Source: Ignavibacteriota bacterium | Lineage (GTDB): Bacteria > Bacteroidota > Ignavibacteria > UBA10030 > SZUA-254 | Reading direction: 5' to 3' | DNA: 64,000 bases | Assembly: GCA_016212665.1 (NCBI GenBank) | Contig: JACREZ010000045.1 | Span: 62,001 to 126,000 of the forward strand | Translations under genes and position numbers: made by a program | Part shown: piece after piece, positions 61,090-64,000 of the stretch | Numbering within the stretch: the stretch's first letter is position 1 | How the letters are laid out: each line of letters starts with the position of its first letter | Notes under the pieces: generated by a model | Database searches by the model: none | Seen by the model: only the letters and a program-made list of their open reading frames with translations | Told to the model about the DNA's origin: nothing

Positions 61090-63105
61090 ATGAAACGTGT
61101 TATTCTTTTTCAAATAATCTTTTTCGCTCTCGCTTCGTTCTTTGCATTGGGGCAAATACCAAAACGGATTTCGTATCAAGGTGTGCTTACAACCGCAGGC
61201 GGTGCGCCCGCGACCGATGGCAGTTATGAAATACTTTTTAATCTGTATGATGTGCAAAGTGGCGGCACTGCAATATTTACAGAAACACATTTGACTGTAG
61301 CAGTTGCGCGCGGAACATTCAAAGCAATACTTGGTTCTGTAACAACAATGAATCTTCCCTTCGACAGAACGTATTATTTGGAAATGACCGTGAACGCCGG
61401 TCCGGGAATTTCATCACCGATAACATTTCCCCGTTCAGAGTTTACAAGTTCTCCCTATTCTCTTCGCGCTGATACTTCCCTCTATGCAACACAAGCATCT
61501 CCGACAGGAACAGCAGGCGGAGATTTAACAGGTTCCTATCCGAATCCGACAATTGCAAACTCTGCGATTACATTATCGAAGATTAATACAAGCGGCGCGG
61601 CTTCCGGTCAAGCGTTGATGTTCAACGGCTCGAATGCCGTCTGGAGTACACCGTCAAGTTCCGGAGGTGGAAGTTTTACACTCCCGTTTGCTGATACAGT
61701 CGCGGCAGATACATTTGCATTTATGATAATGAATACCGGACCAGGTTTCAATTCTGCCTTCGTCTCTACAAATACAGAAGGATATTTACCTGCCGTATTT
61801 GGAAAAACGTATGGACATGGCGTCGCAATTCAAGGACAAAACGACGGAGACGGCGATGGTGTTACAGGCGTTGCCACAGGTTTAACTGGAAGCGGTGGAG
61901 CGTTCAGTAACGATAATTCAAACAACAACAGTCCTGCGTTGCGGGTTTCTACATTAGGAACCGGCGAAGCAATCAACGCGTATAATTTCGGAGCGGGTGA
62001 TGTCATCAAAGCACAAGCAAATGCATCAAGTACAGGAAGTGCTCTCCATGCTGTTCATTTGAATGTCGGTTCTGCAGGATTTTTTGAAAACTCTTATGTC
62101 AATAACACCGCATCGACACTTCGAGTGGAAACAAATGGAACGGGCGCTACTGTTTATGGATTACAAACCGGTGCAGGACACGGCGGCTGGTTTGAAATTA
62201 GCAACGCGTCAAATACGTATCCATCCTTGTTCACACGAACGAATGGCTCAGGGAATTCATTCTTCAGTTATCACAACGGTACTGCAAGCGCGGGAAAGTT
62301 TGCCGTTGATAATCCAAGCAACACAAATCCTGCAATCGAAATCTCAACAACAGGAAGCGGATTGGTTGGATTGTTTAGTGGAGTTTCACAAGGTGTAAAC
62401 ATCAACACAAACAGCACCATCAATTCACCTCAGTTAGTGTTGATGGAAAATGAATCGGATTATTCCCGATTGAACTTTCAACATAAAAACACAACGAACT
62501 ACTGGACGATTGCCGGACTTCCCAACGCTGCAAGCAAAGATGCCCGGCTGAATTTCTATTACAGCCCAACCGGTGATTTTATGACGATTACAGGTGAAGG
62601 GAATGTCGGAATCGGAACAGGAAATCCAACATCAAAACTCGACGTCGAAGGAAAAGTCGAAATGAATGTTCTCCAAATCAACGGCGGAAGCGACCTTGCT
62701 GAACCGTTTGAAGTCACTGAACTCGAAAACGAAATCGAAGCAGGAACATTGATGGTTATTGATGAACAACATCCGGGGAATCTTAAAGTTAGTTCAGAAG
62801 CATACGATAGCCGCGTGGCGGGAATTGTTAGCGGCGCGGGTGGAATCAATCCCGGAATCACGCTTCAGCAAGATGGAATGATAAACGGAAAAACAATGGT
62901 TGCAATCGCGGGGCGCGTGTATTGTAAAGTTGATGCGTCTGGTGGAGAAATCAAACCGGGAGATTTATTAACAACTTCAAACATTCCCGGCTACGCGATG
63001 AAGGCAACTGATAAAGAACGAACGCAAGGGGCTATCATCGGGAAAGCGATGTCTCCATTGAAAGATGGAAAAGGATTGGTACTTGTTCTTGTGAATCTCC
63101 AATAA
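61090..63105 (+). CDS. Secreted repeat-type surface protein
   Basis: The 671 residues start with the signal peptide MKRVILFQIIFFALASFFAL. The N-terminal domain IPKRISYQGVLTTAGGAPAT, DGSYEILFNLYDVQSGGTAI and RGTFKAILGS is a recurrent Bacteroidota opening. The middle (about 200-470) repeats Gly/Asn/Thr-rich strands with the theme TxGxG, like a tail-fibre beta-helix. The C-terminal segment NVGIGTGNPTSKLDVEGKVE is followed by a long conserved end with GRVYCKVDASGGEIKPGDLL. The role is probably surface display; it sits 19 bp before another secreted protein gene. Confidence 0.85.
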   Translation: MKRVILFQIIFFALASFFALGQIPKRISYQGVLTTAGGAPATDGSYEILFNLYDVQSGGTAIFTETHLTVAVARGTFKAILGSVTTMNLPFDRTYYLEMTVNAGPGISSPITFPRSEFTSSPYSLRADTSLYATQASPTGTAGGDLTGSYPNPTIANSAITLSKINTSGAASGQALMFNGSNAVWSTPSSSGGGSFTLPFADTVAADTFAFMIMNTGPGFNSAFVSTNTEGYLPAVFGKTYGHGVAIQGQNDGDGDGVTGVATGLTGSGGAFSNDNSNNNSPALRVSTLGTGEAINAYNFGAGDVIKAQANASSTGSALHAVHLNVGSAGFFENSYVNNTASTLRVETNGTGATVYGLQTGAGHGGWFEISNASNTYPSLFTRTNGSGNSFFSYHNGTASAGKFAVDNPSNTNPAIEISTTGSGLVGLFSGVSQGVNINTNSTINSPQLVLMENESDYSRLNFQHKNTTNYWTIAGLPNAASKDARLNFYYSPTGDFMTITGEGNVGIGTGNPTSKLDVEGKVEMNVLQINGGSDLAEPFEVTELENEIEAGTLMVIDEQHPGNLKVSSEAYDSRVAGIVSGAGGINPGITLQQDGMINGKTMVAIAGRVYCKVDASGGEIKPGDLLTTSNIPGYAMKATDKERTQGAIIGKAMSPLKDGKGLVLVLVNLQ

Positions 63106-63124
63106 GAAAGCGAGCGGTAACCAA

Positions 63125-64000
63125 ATGAACAGAATAGTAACTACTCTGCTTCTGCTTGCGTTTGCTTTTTCCTTTTTGAATGATGGCTTCGCGCAACAAT
63201 CTCCTTTCGTCCCAAAACCTGGCGATGAAAAGAATGAAGCGGAATTTGAAAAATCGGATGGCGAATATGCTCAGAAGCGGATGGAATTCAGGTACAAGAT
63301 GCGTGCGAACGAGAACGGCGTTGTTCCGTTCGGCGCGTTGCTTCGTGCAAAAAGAATGACTGATGAATTGCGTGCTTTACCGAATCAACCGCTACCGATG
63401 GATGCAGGCATCTGGAATTGGGAATGGCTTGGTCCCGGTAATATCGGTGGAAGAATCAGGTCGATTGTTTTCCATCCATCCAATCCAAATACAATCTGGA
63501 TTGGTAGCGTTTCCGGCGGAATCTGGAGAACAGATTACGGCGGCTCCGCATGGTATCCTGTTGATGACTTCATGGCAAATCTCGCCGTTACATCAATCGT
63601 TATTGACCCGACGAATTCGAACATCATGTATGCGGCGACCGGTGAAGGATTTGGAAACATTGATGCAGTACAAGGTGCCGGTATTTTCAAAAGTACAAAC
63701 GGCGGAATTAACTGGGAACAATTGCAATGCACGAATTCCGATTCGTTCTACAATGTGAATCGCCTCGCACATCATCCGACAATTTCAGGGTTGCTGTATT
63801 GTGTTACAGCAAAGCCGGGCGGTGGTGGTGAAATCCGACGGACAACTGATGGAGGAATAACATGGCCCATGCTTACAACTACGAGCGGCAGAGCTACCGA
63901 TGTGAAGATTCACCCTCAATTCCCAAACAGAATATTTGTTGGAACAAGAAGCGGATTATATTCTTCACATGATGGAGGAGCTGATTGGTTTTTACAAACA
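63125..64000 (+). CDS. Secreted sortilin/BNR-propeller protein, 5' part (cut by window end)
   Basis: ATG 63125 opens a frame with no stop before 64000 (292 codons seen). The signal peptide MNRIVTTLLLLAFAFSFLND ends GFAQ. Propeller blades follow: WLGPGNIGGRIRSIVFHPSN, IWIGSVSGGIWRT, YAATGEGFGNIDAV, GAGIFKSTNGGINWEQL, IRRTTDGGITWPML and GLYSSHDGGADW, the Asp-box signature. Proteins of this kind are exported and often carry sorting C-termini (not visible). Confidence 0.9.
   Translation, partial: MNRIVTTLLLLAFAFSFLNDGFAQQSPFVPKPGDEKNEAEFEKSDGEYAQKRMEFRYKMRANENGVVPFGALLRAKRMTDELRALPNQPLPMDAGIWNWEWLGPGNIGGRIRSIVFHPSNPNTIWIGSVSGGIWRTDYGGSAWYPVDDFMANLAVTSIVIDPTNSNIMYAATGEGFGNIDAVQGAGIFKSTNGGINWEQLQCTNSDSFYNVNRLAHHPTISGLLYCVTAKPGGGGEIRRTTDGGITWPMLTTTSGRATDVKIHPQFPNRIFVGTRSGLYSSHDGGADWFLQT

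Overview
The window reads as chromosomal DNA of a moderately AT-rich Bacteroidota/Chlorobi-group (FCB) bacterium, most likely an Ignavibacteria-type or uncultured relative. The reasons are a DUF4199 protein, a giant periplasmic-propeller histidine kinase with a Y_Y_Y domain, a Wzi-like capsule protein, DUF2279, long repeat-type secreted proteins, and a eukaryote-like 6-pyruvoyl-tetrahydropterin synthase beside GTP cyclohydrolase I and a sepiapterin-reductase-like SDR, a set known from Chlorobium. This placement rests on gene content only. No 16S rRNA is present.

Layout. 1-4.7 kb (minus): yajC (partial), tgt, a VanZ-like gene, nnrDE and nuoN. 4.8-8.9 kb (plus): small housekeeping and accessory genes (DUF1801, VOC, DUF2238, DUF4160/DUF2442, a RelE-type toxin-antitoxin pair, trmO). 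9-15.3 kb: an accessory, repeat-rich stretch with an acidic orphan, a 15-copy 21-bp tandem repeat, a helical orphan, an FnIII remnant, yfbU, a putative PD-(D/E)XK nuclease and a DUF4395 protein. 15.3-32.9 kb (minus): a YbhGFSR-type ABC exporter, an M24 peptidase, DUF4199, a POT transporter, LemA/TPM genes, HEPN-MNT, a ferredoxin/flavodoxin reductase, two SDRs, folE, PTPS and three peroxiredoxins with two TIR-domain genes between two of them. 33-39.2 kb (minus): envelope and polysaccharide genes (Wzi-like, DUF2279, UDP-xylose synthase, UDP-glucose dehydrogenase, DegT aminotransferase), then tRNA-Ser(CGA). 39.4-53.9 kb (minus): an MltD-like LysM transglycosylase, two envelope orphans, an acyl-CoA carboxylase subunit, VapBC, a DEAD-box helicase, SulP, ORF6N, mnmA, rsmI and nadE. 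54-64 kb (plus): VapBC, an orphan HicB, a small membrane protein, a second 21-bp tandem repeat, an orphan protein, a histidine kinase and response regulator pair, and two secreted proteins, the last cut by the window end.

The most striking feature is not a single gene. The window carries many short-period tandem repeats (mostly 7-bp, also 8- and 9-bp units, different unit each time) resembling the STRR elements described in cyanobacteria. They sit in spacers and at gene edges. In three cases the signal peptide or lipoprotein leader of an envelope protein is itself encoded by a heptanucleotide repeat (34657-34690, 35678-35719, 20334-20376). Other copies lie inside nnrDE and the M24 peptidase. 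A second class, palindromic GTCAT...ATGAC elements, lies between genes and once in frame inside the DUF2279 gene. The best candidate for a new functional module is the operon Prx5-TIR-TIR-Bcp at 31.1-32.9 kb.
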